DNA of 64,000 nt from JAICQM01 sp963781555 (GCA_963781555.1 CAWAGB010000006.1:682001-746000), one strand, 5' to 3'. Numbered from the stretch's first letter, positions 35,743-45,097 are shown. Translations and numbers: made by a program. The notes: generated from the letters alone by a model not told the origin.

Positions 35743-35967
35743 CGGTACAGCACAAGGCCCGCTCGTCGAAGGACGAACGGGCTCGTCGTGGTACCACCTT
35801 CGTTCGCGACCGATGTGGCCGCCTCGTCACCGCGCTATCGGGCGGCTCCCGGCAGGCTCGCGTGCGACTTCCCCCTCGCGCTGCGCAGCGGGCTTGCAGC
35901 CAACCTGGCCCGCCTCTCTGGAGCGTCCGCTGGAGGGGTACTCCTCACGGTCTTCGCCGTCCCGGCG
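35743..35967 (-). promoter_or_regulatory. T-box riboswitch leader of valS (GUC specifier)
   Basis: Read on the minus strand, the leader contains the T-box sequence AAGGTGGTACCACG at 35800-35787, with TGGTACC as the tRNA 3'-end-binding bulge. Stem I is recognisable: AGTA (S-turn), a CCCCTC strand that pairs with GAGGGG, an AGAGAG distal bulge motif and, on the 3' strand just after GAGGGG, the specifier codon GTC at 35868-35866, which decodes valine. CGAACG (35806-35801) can pair with CGTTCG (35779-35774) as the antiterminator, or CGTTCG can join the attenuator hairpin at 35757-35782. Uncharged tRNA-Val should therefore raise valS expression. Confidence 0.9.
35757..35782 (-). terminator. Attenuator hairpin of the valS T-box leader
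   Basis: An 11-position stem GCCCGTTCGTC / GACGAGCGGGC with one mismatch and a CTTC loop. It shares the CGTTCG strand with the antiterminator. The tract after it (CTTGTGCTGT) is only weakly U-rich, so termination efficiency is uncertain. Confidence 0.65.
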
Positions 35968-35973
35968 AGTGTA
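35968..35973 (-). promoter_or_regulatory. Extended -10 box of the valS promoter
   Basis: TGCTACACT lies just before the T-box leader and places the transcription start near 35961. Confidence 0.55.
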
Positions 35974-35996
35974 GCAGAGGCCGGTGCGAGCTCCAC

Positions 35997-37418
35997 TCAG
36001 CGCGGCTGGACGGTGACCCGTAGCGATCCGTCGGCCTGACGATCCACGGTCGAGCCCGGCTCGAGGGTTACGATCGCCCCGCCGAGATCGATCTGCCGCG
36101 GATGGGTGGCGCGGTAGACGAACTCGCCAGTCGGCCCGAGGCTAAGGGTCACCGAGCGAACGGTGGCCAGGCGCTCGAGGCGCTGCTTGAAGGAGGTGAT
36201 GGCGCCAAAGCTGCCGAGCCCCTTGACCATGATCGCGGTCGCGATCTCATCGGCGTCGTCGCCCGTGCCGGTCTGGGTGGTGGCGGTGTTCGGCTCCTGG
36301 TGCGCATCCAGCTCCGCGAGCCGCTCGGCGAGCTGCGCGTCGCGCTCGCCGGCCGGTGGCGTCGTGATGGCTGCTGCGGGTGCGGCCTCGGCCGTCGCTG
36401 CGACGGAAGCTTCCGTGTCGGGTGCTGCGCCGGCGGGCGCCTCGGGGGCAGGAGCAGCCGTGGCAGGAACCTCCGTGGCGGGGCTCCCGGTGTCGGCAGC
36501 CGGCGGCGCCGCAGGCACAGCCGCGGGCTTTGCAGCCGGCATGACGGTGCGGTCGATGCCCAGCTGAGCGAGCCGTGCGTTCAGCGACGCGGTGGGGGGC
36601 GCGGCGGCGGTGCTCACCGGGGTCGCGGCGCCGGCATCCAGGGATGGCGGCTTGGGCATGCGGCGCGCTGCGGCAACGAAGGACGCGGGATCCTTGATGG
36701 CGCCGAGCTGGTTGAAGAATGCCTCGAGCTCCTGCTCGTAGGTCGCGACGCGCTCGCGGACCGTCGTGACCTCGGCGGTCGAGCGGGTCTCGTGGTCGGC
36801 GAGCTGCTCCTCGAGCTGCTGACGAAGCGCCTCGACCTTGCGGGCGGCCTCGGCGTTGACGCGCTCGATCTCACCCTTCGCCCAATCCCCGACACCGGTG
36901 ACGTCGATTTCGCTCTTGCGACGCAGCTCCTCGACACGGTCCTTGGCGCGCGTCTCGAGCAGCGTGACGCGCTCGTCCACGAGGCGTCGCAGCTCGCTGA
37001 CCGATGCGGTGCGCTCCTCCTCGGCCACGCCACGCATGGCGTCGACGAGGCTGCGCAGGAAGTCGGACTCCTCGGCGTCCGGGGTCGCCTCTGCATGGGC
37101 CTCCACCACGGCCTCCGCGGCGGGAGCTGGCGCGGCCGGCGTTTCCGCCGTCGCCGGGGCCCCATTCTCTGCAGCCGTTTCCGAGCGCCTGGGGGCGCCG
37201 CTGGCGGTCGGATCGATGTCAGCCACTACTGTCTCTCCCTCTCCAACCGGAGCGTCCCCCTCCGACGTCGCCGCATCGGGCGCCGATGTGGCCGAACCCT
37301 CGGTCGCGCTGGCGTCGCCGTGCTCGGCGGCATCCTGACTCTCCGCTGCCGCGGGAGCGCCGTCGCTCTCGCTGGACCACGGAAGCCGGAAGCCGGGACG
37401 CCGGGTGGACTGGGTCAT
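35997..37418 (-). CDS. Coiled-coil protein with Ala/Pro-rich low-complexity segments, unknown function
   Basis: A 473-residue product. Residues 1-120 are low complexity, rich in Ala, Glu, Pro and Thr. Residues about 121-260 form a long charged coiled coil (VSELRRLVDERVTLLETRAK and following). Residues 265-390 are again Ala/Pro-rich. The last 75 residues are a compact domain (IMVKGLGSFGAITSFKQRL, VTLSLGPTGEFVYRA) with a beta-alpha-beta pattern like small ferredoxin-fold domains. No membrane helix is visible. It may be a scaffolding or cell-shape protein, but this is inference only. It sits directly upstream of valS, beyond the T-box promoter. Confidence 0.7.
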   Translation of the reverse strand: MTQSTRRPGFRLPWSSESDGAPAAAESQDAAEHGDASATEGSATSAPDAATSEGDAPVGEGETVVADIDPTASGAPRRSETAAENGAPATAETPAAPAPAAEAVVEAHAEATPDAEESDFLRSLVDAMRGVAEEERTASVSELRRLVDERVTLLETRAKDRVEELRRKSEIDVTGVGDWAKGEIERVNAEAARKVEALRQQLEEQLADHETRSTAEVTTVRERVATYEQELEAFFNQLGAIKDPASFVAAARRMPKPPSLDAGAATPVSTAAAPPTASLNARLAQLGIDRTVMPAAKPAAVPAAPPAADTGSPATEVPATAAPAPEAPAGAAPDTEASVAATAEAAPAAAITTPPAGERDAQLAERLAELDAHQEPNTATTQTGTGDDADEIATAIMVKGLGSFGAITSFKQRLERLATVRSVTLSLGPTGEFVYRATHPRQIDLGGAIVTLEPGSTVDRQADGSLRVTVQPR

Positions 37419-37550
37419 TGCATCGCTTCGTGACGGGTTTCATCGCGCCGCGTCGTGCGGCAGCGGCATGGTAGCCGCCGCGCCCGTCCGACCAAGAGCC
37501 ACCCAAGGTACCGGTCCGCCGACACCGATCGTACTCCGCCGCCGCATTGC

Positions 37551-37556
37551 TACCAT
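37551..37556 (+). promoter_or_regulatory. Extended -10 box of leaderless promoter for the MscS gene
   Basis: TGCTACCAT ends 7 bases before ATG 37564. Confidence 0.55.
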
Positions 37557-37563
37557 CCCTCGC

Positions 37564-38481
37564 ATGCCGCCGTCGGACATCCTGCTGCCCAACTGGGCGA
37601 TCCCTGCTCTCCGGGTGGGGGGCATCGTCCTCGTTGCGCTCGTGGTCTACGTGATCCTGCGTACCGCGGCGCGCGTCGGGGTGCGCCGCCTCCTCGAGCG
37701 CCGGCCCGCCGATGCGGAGGGCGTCCTCCCGGCCATCGAGCTCGAGCGACGGGTCACGACCATCGAGCGGCTCACCGTGCGCGTCGGTGCGGGGCTGATC
37801 CTGACCATCGCACTGCTCATGGTGCTGGCCGTCTTCAGCATCGACATCGGTCCGGCGGTGGCCGGCCTCGGCGTGGTCGGGATCGCGGTCGGGCTGGGCG
37901 CACAGACGCTGGTCAGGGACTGGCTGGCGGGCATCTTCATCGTCCTCGAAAACCAGTACAGCGCCGGCGACGTGGTGGCCATCGCCGGGGTCGAGGGAAC
38001 GGTCGAGGACTTCAGCCTGCGCCGCACCACGCTTCGCGACCTGGACGGCACGGTCCACTCGGTGCCGAACGGGCAGATCGTGGTCGCCTCCAACCACACC
38101 CGCGTGTGGGCCCGCGTCAACCTGGACATCGGGGTCGCCTATGACACCGATATCGAGCGCGCAAGCGCGATCATCGACGGCATCGGTGCTGATCTCGCCG
38201 CCGACCCGGAATGGCGCGACCGGCTGCTCGAGACCCCGACCGTGGTCCGCATCAACGCCCTCGGCGACTCGGGGGTGACCCTCAAGGTCCTGGGCCAGGT
38301 GCGCGCCGCCGAGCAGTGGGCCGTCGCTGGCGAGCTGCGGAAGCGAATCCTTGCCGCGTTCTCACGGGCGGGCATCGAGGTCCCCTACCCGAGGCGAGTG
38401 ATGGTCACCCGCGGGGCGTCAACGAGCGAGCCGGACGACGTGGAGCCTGCCGAGGGGGACGCCTCAGCCGGCGACCGCTGA
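37564..38481 (+). CDS. MscS-family small-conductance mechanosensitive channel
   Basis: A 305-residue protein with three membrane helices (about 17-36, 76-97 and the pore helix 98-125). The pore-lining helix and beta domain are typical: GLGVVGIAVGLGAQTLVRDWLAG, then IFIVLENQYSAGDVV and VHSVPNGQIVVASNHT. MscS channels release osmolytes upon hypo-osmotic shock. The ATG at 37564 is supported by a leaderless-type -10; upstream frame extension has no membrane or family sequence. The 3' end overlaps the convergent DinB gene by 18 bases. Confidence 0.9.
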   Translation: MPPSDILLPNWAIPALRVGGIVLVALVVYVILRTAARVGVRRLLERRPADAEGVLPAIELERRVTTIERLTVRVGAGLILTIALLMVLAVFSIDIGPAVAGLGVVGIAVGLGAQTLVRDWLAGIFIVLENQYSAGDVVAIAGVEGTVEDFSLRRTTLRDLDGTVHSVPNGQIVVASNHTRVWARVNLDIGVAYDTDIERASAIIDGIGADLAADPEWRDRLLETPTVVRINALGDSGVTLKVLGQVRAAEQWAVAGELRKRILAAFSRAGIEVPYPRRVMVTRGASTSEPDDVEPAEGDASAGDR

Positions 38482-39012
38482 CGGATCGTCCCGGCGCAGC
38501 AAGATCCCCAGGAAGCCCTTCCACGGACCGACGTCAGCGTCGTGTGACCCAGCCATCCCGGCATGGATCTGCCCGATGTGATCCAGGTCGTGGACGGCCC
38601 ACGCCGCGAGCAGCTGGCGCAGGGAGACTTCGCCAAGCGCCGGGTGGCGACCGCGTCGCTCCAGGTCGTCGGGCCCGATCAGGCTCCCCAGCTCTGCGAG
38701 ATTGGCCGAACGCAGCTGGGCGAAGCGATCGAGCAGGGAATCGAGCGGCACGCCACGGTCGCGGCCCAGCATCGCCTCGCGGTCGAGTGGCTCGAACGGG
38801 ACCGCGGTGCCGTGGTCGAGGATGAGGTGTGTGCGCGTCATCCAATCCGTCGCCTCGGCCGTGATCAGATGCCCCACCACGTCGCGCGGACGCCATCCGC
38901 CGTCGACATCGGGGGTCTCCGTCCACGCATCGGGCAGCGCTGAGAGCAGCACGCGCAGGTAGGCGGGCGTGCGACGGAGCAGATCAGTGGTGTCGGCGAG
39001 AAAGTCGGCCAT
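38464..39012 (-). CDS. DinB-like four-helix-bundle metalloenzyme
   Basis: A 182-residue protein of the DinB/YfiT superfamily. Likely metal ligands are His48 (VVGHLI) and the pair in HDLDHIGQIH near residue 140. Family members include thiol transferases for bacillithiol or mycothiol and uncharacterised hydrolases. The function here is unknown. The gene lies between MscS (convergent) and clpX (same strand, 17 bases upstream), so it may be co-transcribed with clpX. Confidence 0.8.
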   Translation of the reverse strand: MADFLADTTDLLRRTPAYLRVLLSALPDAWTETPDVDGGWRPRDVVGHLITAEATDWMTRTHLILDHGTAVPFEPLDREAMLGRDRGVPLDSLLDRFAQLRSANLAELGSLIGPDDLERRGRHPALGEVSLRQLLAAWAVHDLDHIGQIHAGMAGSHDADVGPWKGFLGILLRRDDPSAVAG

Positions 39013-39029
39013 GCGAGCCGTCGGGATGC

Positions 39030-40337
<1,308 letters not shown>

Positions 40338-40346
40338 CTGGCCTCG

Positions 40347-40352
40347 ATGGTA
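40347..40352 (-). promoter_or_regulatory. Extended -10 box of leaderless promoter for clpX
   Basis: TGCTACCAT ends 9 bases before ATG 40337, so clpX has its own promoter separate from tig-clpP. Confidence 0.55.
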
Positions 40353-40408
40353 GCACGGCCCCGGGCGCACACTCCCATGGGCCGATGGTCGTGGGATGCT
40401 ACCCACCC

Positions 40409-40894
40409 ATGACCGAGCGCCTCACGCTCTCCGAGGTCGAGACCGATCTCGGGCCGATGCTCCTCGTCACCTCGTCGCGTGGGGTGGTGGCGGTGGGACG
40501 TGACCTGGCGACGCTCGGCGCGGAGCTGCGAGCGCGCCTGCCCACGGCCAAGCTCGTGGCGGGCCGCGACCCGCACGCCGGATGGCTGCGCGACTGGGTG
40601 ACAGGGGTGCGGCGCAATTTGCCGCCCGTCGACCTGCGCGGCATAGCGCCATTCGATGCGGCGGTCTACGCCGCCGTGCGCGATATCGGCTGGGGAGAAC
40701 GGGCCACCTACGGCGACGTGGCAGTGGCGATGGGGCACCCCGGCGCAGCGCGGGCCGTGGGCGGCGCGTTGGGCCGCTGCCCCCTCTTTCCGGCCGTCCC
40801 CTGTCACCGCGTGGTGCGGGCCGCCGACGGGTGGAGCGGCTGGGGCGGCGACGACGCGGTCAAGCGCCGCCTGCTGGTTCGCGAGGGTGGCTGA
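40409..40894 (+). CDS. ogt: Methylated-DNA--protein-cysteine S-methyltransferase (Ogt/MGMT)
   Basis: A 161-residue DNA repair protein that removes O6-alkylguanine damage by self-alkylation. The active-site motif PCHRVV and the helix-turn-helix GERATYGDVAVAMGHPGAARAVG are intact. ATG 40409 is preferred to ATG 40385; the upstream TGCTACCCA is a weak extended -10. Its stop directly abuts the clpP stop (40894/40895), an unusual place between clpP and clpX. Confidence 0.92.
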   Translation: MTERLTLSEVETDLGPMLLVTSSRGVVAVGRDLATLGAELRARLPTAKLVAGRDPHAGWLRDWVTGVRRNLPPVDLRGIAPFDAAVYAAVRDIGWGERATYGDVAVAMGHPGAARAVGGALGRCPLFPAVPCHRVVRAADGWSGWGGDDAVKRRLLVREGG

Positions 40895-41560
40895 CTACTT
40901 CTTCTTGGCGTCCGCTTCGGCTGCCTCCTCGGCATCGGGGACCTTGCCACCCGCCGCCTGGGTCATGCTGATCAGCGACTCGGTGGTGCCGGTGAAGACC
41001 TCGTCGATGAGGCCGTACTCCTTCGCCTCCTGGGCGCTCATGAAGTAGTCGCGCTCGGAGTCCTTCTTGACCTTCTCGAAGGTCTGCCCGGTGTGGTCGG
41101 CCAGGATGTGCATGAGGCGATCCGTCAGATGCATCATCTCGCGCATCTGGATCTCGACGTCGGGAGTGTTGCCGCGGAAGCCGCCCGATCCCTGGTGGAC
41201 CATGATCCGGGCGTTGGGCAGCGCATAGCGCTTGCCGGTGGCGCCGGCGGCCAGCAGGACCGCGCCCATCGAGGCGGCCTGGCCGATGCAGATGGTGCTG
41301 ACGGGGGCCTTGAGGTACTGGATGGTGTCGTAGATCGCCAGCCCGCTCGTCACCACCCCGCCCGGCGAGTTGATGTACAGGCTGATGTCCTTCTCCTGGT
41401 CCTCGCTCTCCAGGAAGAGCAGCTGGGCCATGATCAGGTTGGCGACGTGATCCTCGATCGCGTCACCCAGGAAGATGATCCGGTCCTTGAGGAGCCGGGA
41501 GTAGATGTCGAACGCGCGCTCGCCGCGTGCGCTCGACTCGATCACCATCGGTACGAGCAT
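40895..41560 (-). CDS. clpP: ATP-dependent Clp protease proteolytic subunit ClpP
   Basis: A 221-residue serine peptidase. The catalytic triad is Ser97 (GQAASMGA), His122 (MVHQGSGG) and Asp171 (ERDYFMS), spaced as in the family. It degrades proteins unfolded by ClpX or ClpC. The ATG at 41560 is 4 bases after the tig stop, so it is coupled to tig. The extra C-terminal 25 residues (AEEAAEADAKKK) are acidic-basic and not conserved. Confidence 0.96.
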   Translation of the reverse strand: MLVPMVIESSARGERAFDIYSRLLKDRIIFLGDAIEDHVANLIMAQLLFLESEDQEKDISLYINSPGGVVTSGLAIYDTIQYLKAPVSTICIGQAASMGAVLLAAGATGKRYALPNARIMVHQGSGGFRGNTPDVEIQMREMMHLTDRLMHILADHTGQTFEKVKKDSERDYFMSAQEAKEYGLIDEVFTGTTESLISMTQAAGGKVPDAEEAAEADAKKK

Positions 41561-41564
41561 CGGT

Positions 41565-42905
41565 CTAACCGGACTCCTTGGCTGTGTCAGGCTCGGGGGC
41601 AGGGGTCGCATCGGTGCCGGTCGCCCGGTCGATGAGTGTCTCCACGAGTGTACGGTTGCGCAGCGTCATCCGCAGGTAGGAGCGCCCGCGCCGGCTGGAG
41701 AGGGAATCGCGCAGCCGCGCGTCGTCTCCGTAGCGCGCAAGCTGGGCCGCGATCTCCGCATCGATCTCCTCGTCCGTGGCATCCACCCCCTCCTTCTCGG
41801 CGATCGCCGAGAGGACGAGCAGCGTCTTCACCCGGCGCGAGGCGGGCTCGCGCAGCTCGGCCATCAGCTCCTCCGGCGTCTGCTTGCTGAGCGCCAGGTA
41901 CTGCTCCAGGCCGATCCGCTGCTGGGCCAGCCGATTGCTCAGCTCGTCGCGCATGATCTCGACCTCGTTGGCGATCATCACCTCCGGGAGCTCGACCGTG
42001 GCGTTGCTCACCGCGAAGTCGATGATGCGGTCGCCGAAGGCGTGGCGCGCCTCCGCCACGTTGCGCTGCTCCAGCGCCTGGCGGATCTCCTTGCGGAGCC
42101 CCGCCACGTCCTCGACGTCGCCGACGCTTTTCGCCCACTCGTCGTCGACCTCGGGGAGCACCTTCTCGCGCAGGTCGAGCAGCTCGACGGCGAAGTGGGC
42201 CGCCTTGCCCTGGAGCTCCTCGACGCGGTAGTCGTCGGGGAAGGTGATGTCGAACTCCCGCGTCTCGCCGACCGACATGCCGACGAGGTTGTCCTCCCAG
42301 CCGGGGATCATGCGGTTCTCGCCGATGACAAGTGGCAGACGGTCCGCGCTTCCGCCCTCGAACGGCTCGCCGTCGATGGTGCCGGTGAACTTGACGGCCG
42401 CCATGTGACCTGCCGCGGCCGGCTGACCGTCGAGCGGGCGCAGGGTCGCCTGGCTGTCGCGCAGCTCACCGATGACCGTCTCCACGTCATCGTCACTGGT
42501 GGCTGGGGCCTCGAGCTCGAACGGATACTCCACGTACGAGCCGAGCTGGACCTCGGGGCGCACTGCCACCGTCGCAGTGAAGGTGACCGGCTGCCCCTCC
42601 GCGACGGTCTCGGGGTCGATGTCAACGTGCGGGCTGTCGAGCGGAACGACATCGGTCTGGTCGAGCGCGGACTCGTACGAGGCGCTCACCAGGTGGTCGA
42701 TGGCCTCGGCCAGCACGCTCCCGCGACCAACGTAGCGGTCGATCACGTGGCGCGGTGCCTTCCCCGGTCGGAAGCCGGGGACGCGCGTCTGCTGCGCGAG
42801 GTGGACGTAGGCGGTGGCGAAGTGGCGATCCACCTCGGCCGAGGGGACCTCGATCTCGAGGACCATCCTCGACCCGGGCTCAGGTCGCGCGGATACGGTG
42901 ACCAA
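41565..42905 (-). CDS. tig: Trigger factor (ribosome-associated peptidyl-prolyl isomerase)
   Basis: Trigger factor holds nascent chains at the ribosome exit. The ribosome-binding signature is GFRPGKAPRHVI (about residue 48), followed by the FKBP-type PPIase domain (AAVKFTGTIDG, LPLVIGENRMIPGWED) and the long C-terminal helical chaperone arms. Two starts are possible. TTG 42905 has AGGAG 5 bases upstream and gives the normal N-terminus; ATG 42920 adds 5 residues and lies only 4 bases after the CCA end of tRNA-Leu. I prefer TTG. It is the first protein gene of the tRNA-Leu/tig/clpP transcript. Confidence 0.93.
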   Translation of the reverse strand: MVTVSARPEPGSRMVLEIEVPSAEVDRHFATAYVHLAQQTRVPGFRPGKAPRHVIDRYVGRGSVLAEAIDHLVSASYESALDQTDVVPLDSPHVDIDPETVAEGQPVTFTATVAVRPEVQLGSYVEYPFELEAPATSDDDVETVIGELRDSQATLRPLDGQPAAAGHMAAVKFTGTIDGEPFEGGSADRLPLVIGENRMIPGWEDNLVGMSVGETREFDITFPDDYRVEELQGKAAHFAVELLDLREKVLPEVDDEWAKSVGDVEDVAGLRKEIRQALEQRNVAEARHAFGDRIIDFAVSNATVELPEVMIANEVEIMRDELSNRLAQQRIGLEQYLALSKQTPEELMAELREPASRRVKTLLVLSAIAEKEGVDATDEEIDAEIAAQLARYGDDARLRDSLSSRRGRSYLRMTLRNRTLVETLIDRATGTDATPAPEPDTAKESG

Positions 42906-42924
42906 ATCGGCTCCTGTCATGCAA

Positions 42925-43008
42925 TGGTGGGCGAGGCGAGACTCGAACTCGCACGTCTTGCGACACCGGCTCCTAAGGCCGGCGCGTCTGCCATTCCGCC
43001 ACTCGCCC
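42925..43008 (-). tRNA. tRNA-Leu (UAG anticodon), CCA encoded
   Basis: A class II tRNA of 84 nt including CCA. The acceptor GGGCGAG pairs with CTCGCCC, the anticodon stem CCGGC/GCCGG encloses CTTAGGA (anticodon TAG at 42975-42973), a long variable arm TGTCGCAAGACG is present, and the T arm is GCGAG-TTCGAGT-CTCGC. The 3' CCA is encoded at 42927-42925. tig begins 4 to 19 bases later. Confidence 0.95.
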
Positions 43009-43031
43009 GCGATGTCGCAGGGAATGCCGGA

Positions 43032-43037
43032 AGTCTA
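43032..43037 (-). promoter_or_regulatory. Extended -10 box of the tRNA-Leu/tig promoter
   Basis: TGCTAGACT ends 23 bases before the mature tRNA 5' end, so the primary transcript has a leader of roughly 15 bases. Confidence 0.5.
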
Positions 43038-43074
43038 GCAACCTTCCGCGCGGGGAGGCGCTCCGTCGCTCGGA

Positions 43075-43767
43075 TCAGCCCTCGCGTGAACGAGTCGACA
43101 TCCCCGAGTAGTCGGCCCTGTCCGTGGCATCAGCGACCGCGGCGGCGGTCCGCTGCTCCGAGGGACGCGTGACGTCATTCTTGGCGTGCTTCGGGTCCGG
43201 CTCCGCGGCGCCACCGACGGTACCGATGGCGTCGAGCGCCTTGATCCCGCTCGGGGGCTCCCCCGAGAGAAAGCGCTCGACGAGCTTGCGACCGGCGGCC
43301 GCGGCCACGATGGTCAGGATCGCCTCGGCGGCCTTCCAACCGGCGCGTCCGGGTCCGGGCGGGCCGTCGGCCATCGCCTTGGCGAGCTCCTTGCGCGCCT
43401 TCTTGCTCTTCAGCGGCTCGTGGCGCCACTTCGTGAGCTCCTCGGAGAGCGCCTCGCGGGCGCCGTCCGCCTTCGGGCCGATCCCGCCGGCCACGGTGTC
43501 GACCCACGACTGCAGCGGCCTCGGCAGCGCGTCGTACGTCTTTTCCGGCGTCGAGCGGAAGAGCTGCCGCCGAACCATCTTGGCGACGCGGATCGGCCCA
43601 CCGGCGAGCAGGAAGACGGCTCCCGCACCGATGGCAGCGACCGCCGCCGGGTTCTCCTTGAAGCGCTTTCGGACGTCGAGGCTGTCGCGGAGCTGCGCGG
43701 CGGTGTGGTCCATTCGCGTCCGTTGCGCCTCGACGGCTAGCCGCGCTTGATCAGGCGTTTGGCCCAC
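43075..43767 (-). CDS. DUF3618-domain protein
   Basis: A 230-residue product with an N-terminal DUF3618-like segment (AQRTRMDHTAAQLRDSL) and a hydrophobic stretch at about residues 42-58 (AAIGAGAVFLLAGGPI). The rest is Lys/Arg/Ala-rich, with a second weak hydrophobic stretch near residue 150, and ends in a charged tail. These proteins accompany small holin-like membrane proteins and are thought to be membrane associated; function unknown. It overlaps the upstream holin-like gene by 31 bases. Confidence 0.75.
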   Translation of the reverse strand: MGQTPDQARLAVEAQRTRMDHTAAQLRDSLDVRKRFKENPAAVAAIGAGAVFLLAGGPIRVAKMVRRQLFRSTPEKTYDALPRPLQSWVDTVAGGIGPKADGAREALSEELTKWRHEPLKSKKARKELAKAMADGPPGPGRAGWKAAEAILTIVAAAAGRKLVERFLSGEPPSGIKALDAIGTVGGAAEPDPKHAKNDVTRPSEQRTAAAVADATDRADYSGMSTRSREG

Positions 43768-44147
43768 GCGATGTCCTCCTTGACCGATTCGATGGTCCCT
43801 TCCGGCTTGACCTTGATCCGGCGCAGCTCACCGATGCCGCGCCACGCGATGAGCGCGGTGAGCAGGACGAGGAGCACCAGCAGGATCAGCGCGACCCACC
43901 ACAGGCCGAGCACGAACAGCGCGGCGATGATGATGGCGACCAGGGTGATGAGCGTGATGAAGGCGAGCGCCGCCGCGACGGCGAGCTTGAGCGCGCCGCC
44001 CTTGGCGTGACCCAGCGAGGCGGCCATCTCGGCCTTCGCCTGCGCGACCTCAAGGCCGGCAAGCGTGCGCACCCCGCCGATCAGCTCGCGGGCAAGGGCG
44101 AAGGCGCTCTTGCGCCCGGAACTCGATGGGGATGGGGGTGGTGACAT
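43737..44147 (-). CDS. Phage-holin-superfamily-III-like membrane protein (PF07332 type)
   Basis: A 136-residue product with an N-terminal amphipathic helix and two adjacent membrane helices (about 55-80 and 83-102), followed by a basic C-terminal helix. The pattern ARELIGGVRTLAGLEVAQAKAEM and the helix pair match the actinobacterial/Chloroflexota holin_3_6 (PF07332) family, usually chromosomal, not phage. GAAGAGG precedes the ATG at 44147. It overlaps the DUF3618 gene. Confidence 0.8.
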   Translation of the reverse strand: MSPPPSPSSSGRKSAFALARELIGGVRTLAGLEVAQAKAEMAASLGHAKGGALKLAVAAALAFITLITLVAIIIAALFVLGLWWVALILLVLLVLLTALIAWRGIGELRRIKVKPEGTIESVKEDIAWAKRLIKRG

Positions 44148-44192
44148 GCAACCTCTTCGTGCCGTGGATGTGTGCCGCGGCTGGGCCGGGCG

Positions 44193-44198
44193 ATTCTA
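44193..44198 (-). promoter_or_regulatory. -10 box of holin-like/DUF3618 promoter
   Basis: GGTAGAAT lies 45 bases before ATG 44147, giving a leader of about 35-40 bases with an SD. Confidence 0.45.
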
Positions 44199-44255
44199 CC
44201 AAGTGCACGGCGGGTGCCAGCCGTGGGCAGTTCGGACGGGGGCCGCCGCCTCCGG

Positions 44256-44261
44256 TATCCT
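44256..44261 (+). promoter_or_regulatory. -10 box of leaderless promoter for the DUF3105 gene
   Basis: GGTATCCT ends 9 bases before ATG 44271. Confidence 0.5.
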
Positions 44262-44270
44262 GTCGCGCCA

Positions 44271-44921
44271 ATGGCCAAGCGACGACGAACGCAGCAGATC
44301 CAGCGCCGCGGCACGCGCGCCAGCGAGGAGGCGCTCAAGCGCCCGCTCACCGCCAGCCGCGGGTTCGACCCGCGGCTGTTGATCGTCGGCGGCATTCTGG
44401 TCGTCGGCGTGATCGTGCTCATCGTGGTGATGATCACGATCTCGGGTCCCAACCCCAATGCCGGGACGCTGCAGCCCGACAAGGGCGGGTCGCACATCGC
44501 CGACGGCACCGATGTCCGCGCCGGCGACCCGAGTGCCTACGGGTCGCTGCCAGGCACCTCCGGCCCGCACTGGACGACCCCCAACAACTGGGGCGTCTAC
44601 ACCCAGCCGCAGGCGGAGTCGCAGCTCATTCACAACCTCGAGCACGGCGGAATCGTCATCTGGTACCAGCCGGATCAGCTGGACGCGGCGGCCCTCCAGC
44701 AGCTGACCGAGTGGGTGCAGTCGCAGGTCCGCGGCACGCGCTTCAAGGTGATCCTCTCGCCCTGGGCCGGGGCCGATTTCGGGCACCCCATCGCGATCAC
44801 CGCGTGGAACTACCTGCTCTACCAGGACGTGCTGGACCTCAGCGCCGTGCAGGGGTTCATGGACGCCCATTACGGCCGCTCGCCGGAGCCGAACGGCGGA
44901 CCGGGCCAGCCCGGCACCTGA
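44271..44921 (+). CDS. DUF3105 membrane-anchored protein
   Basis: A 216-residue product: a basic cytoplasmic tail (residues 1-37), one membrane helix (about 39-60) and an extracytoplasmic DUF3105 domain with the signature HNLEHGGIVIWYQ and an earlier GPHW motif. The conserved His residues suggest a metal site, but the family function is unknown. ATG 44271 is supported by a leaderless-type -10. Confidence 0.88.
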   Translation: MAKRRRTQQIQRRGTRASEEALKRPLTASRGFDPRLLIVGGILVVGVIVLIVVMITISGPNPNAGTLQPDKGGSHIADGTDVRAGDPSAYGSLPGTSGPHWTTPNNWGVYTQPQAESQLIHNLEHGGIVIWYQPDQLDAAALQQLTEWVQSQVRGTRFKVILSPWAGADFGHPIAITAWNYLLYQDVLDLSAVQGFMDAHYGRSPEPNGGPGQPGT

Positions 44922-44931
44922 CCGAGCCCGG

Positions 44932-44960
44932 TTGCCTTGCACCGGGCGCTGCGGCATCAT
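44932..44960 (+). promoter_or_regulatory. Promoter of tRNA-Lys (-35 TTGCCT, 17 bp, -10 CATCAT)
   Basis: TTGCCT at 44932-44937 and CATCAT at 44955-44960 with a 17-base spacer. The mature tRNA begins 6 bases later, so almost no 5' leader is expected. Confidence 0.6.
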
Positions 44961-44966
44961 TCCGGC

Positions 44967-45042
44967 GGGCGACTAGCTCAATTGGCAGAGCAAGAGACTC
45001 TTAATCTCTAGGTTCAGGGTTCGAGTCCCTGGTCGCTCACCA
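44967..45042 (+). tRNA. tRNA-Lys (CUU anticodon), CCA encoded
   Basis: A 76-nt tRNA. The acceptor GGGCGAC pairs with GTCGCTC, the anticodon loop CTCTTAA gives anticodon CTT, and the T loop is TTCGAGT. CCA is encoded at 45040-45042. It has its own promoter and a strong terminator. Confidence 0.95.
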
Positions 45043-45061
45043 CATTTCCGAGCACGACACA

Positions 45062-45097
45062 GGGGCCTCCGTCTCGCCACGGAGGCCCCTTCTTCTT
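45062..45097 (+). terminator. Rho-independent terminator after tRNA-Lys
   Basis: A perfect 11-bp stem GGGGCCTCCGT / ACGGAGGCCCC with a 6-nt loop, followed by TTCTTCTT. Confidence 0.92.

Noticed and set aside
43737..44147. Holin-like protein considered as a prophage mark
   Set aside because: No other phage genes are near, and this holin family is usually chromosomal beside DUF3618 genes.
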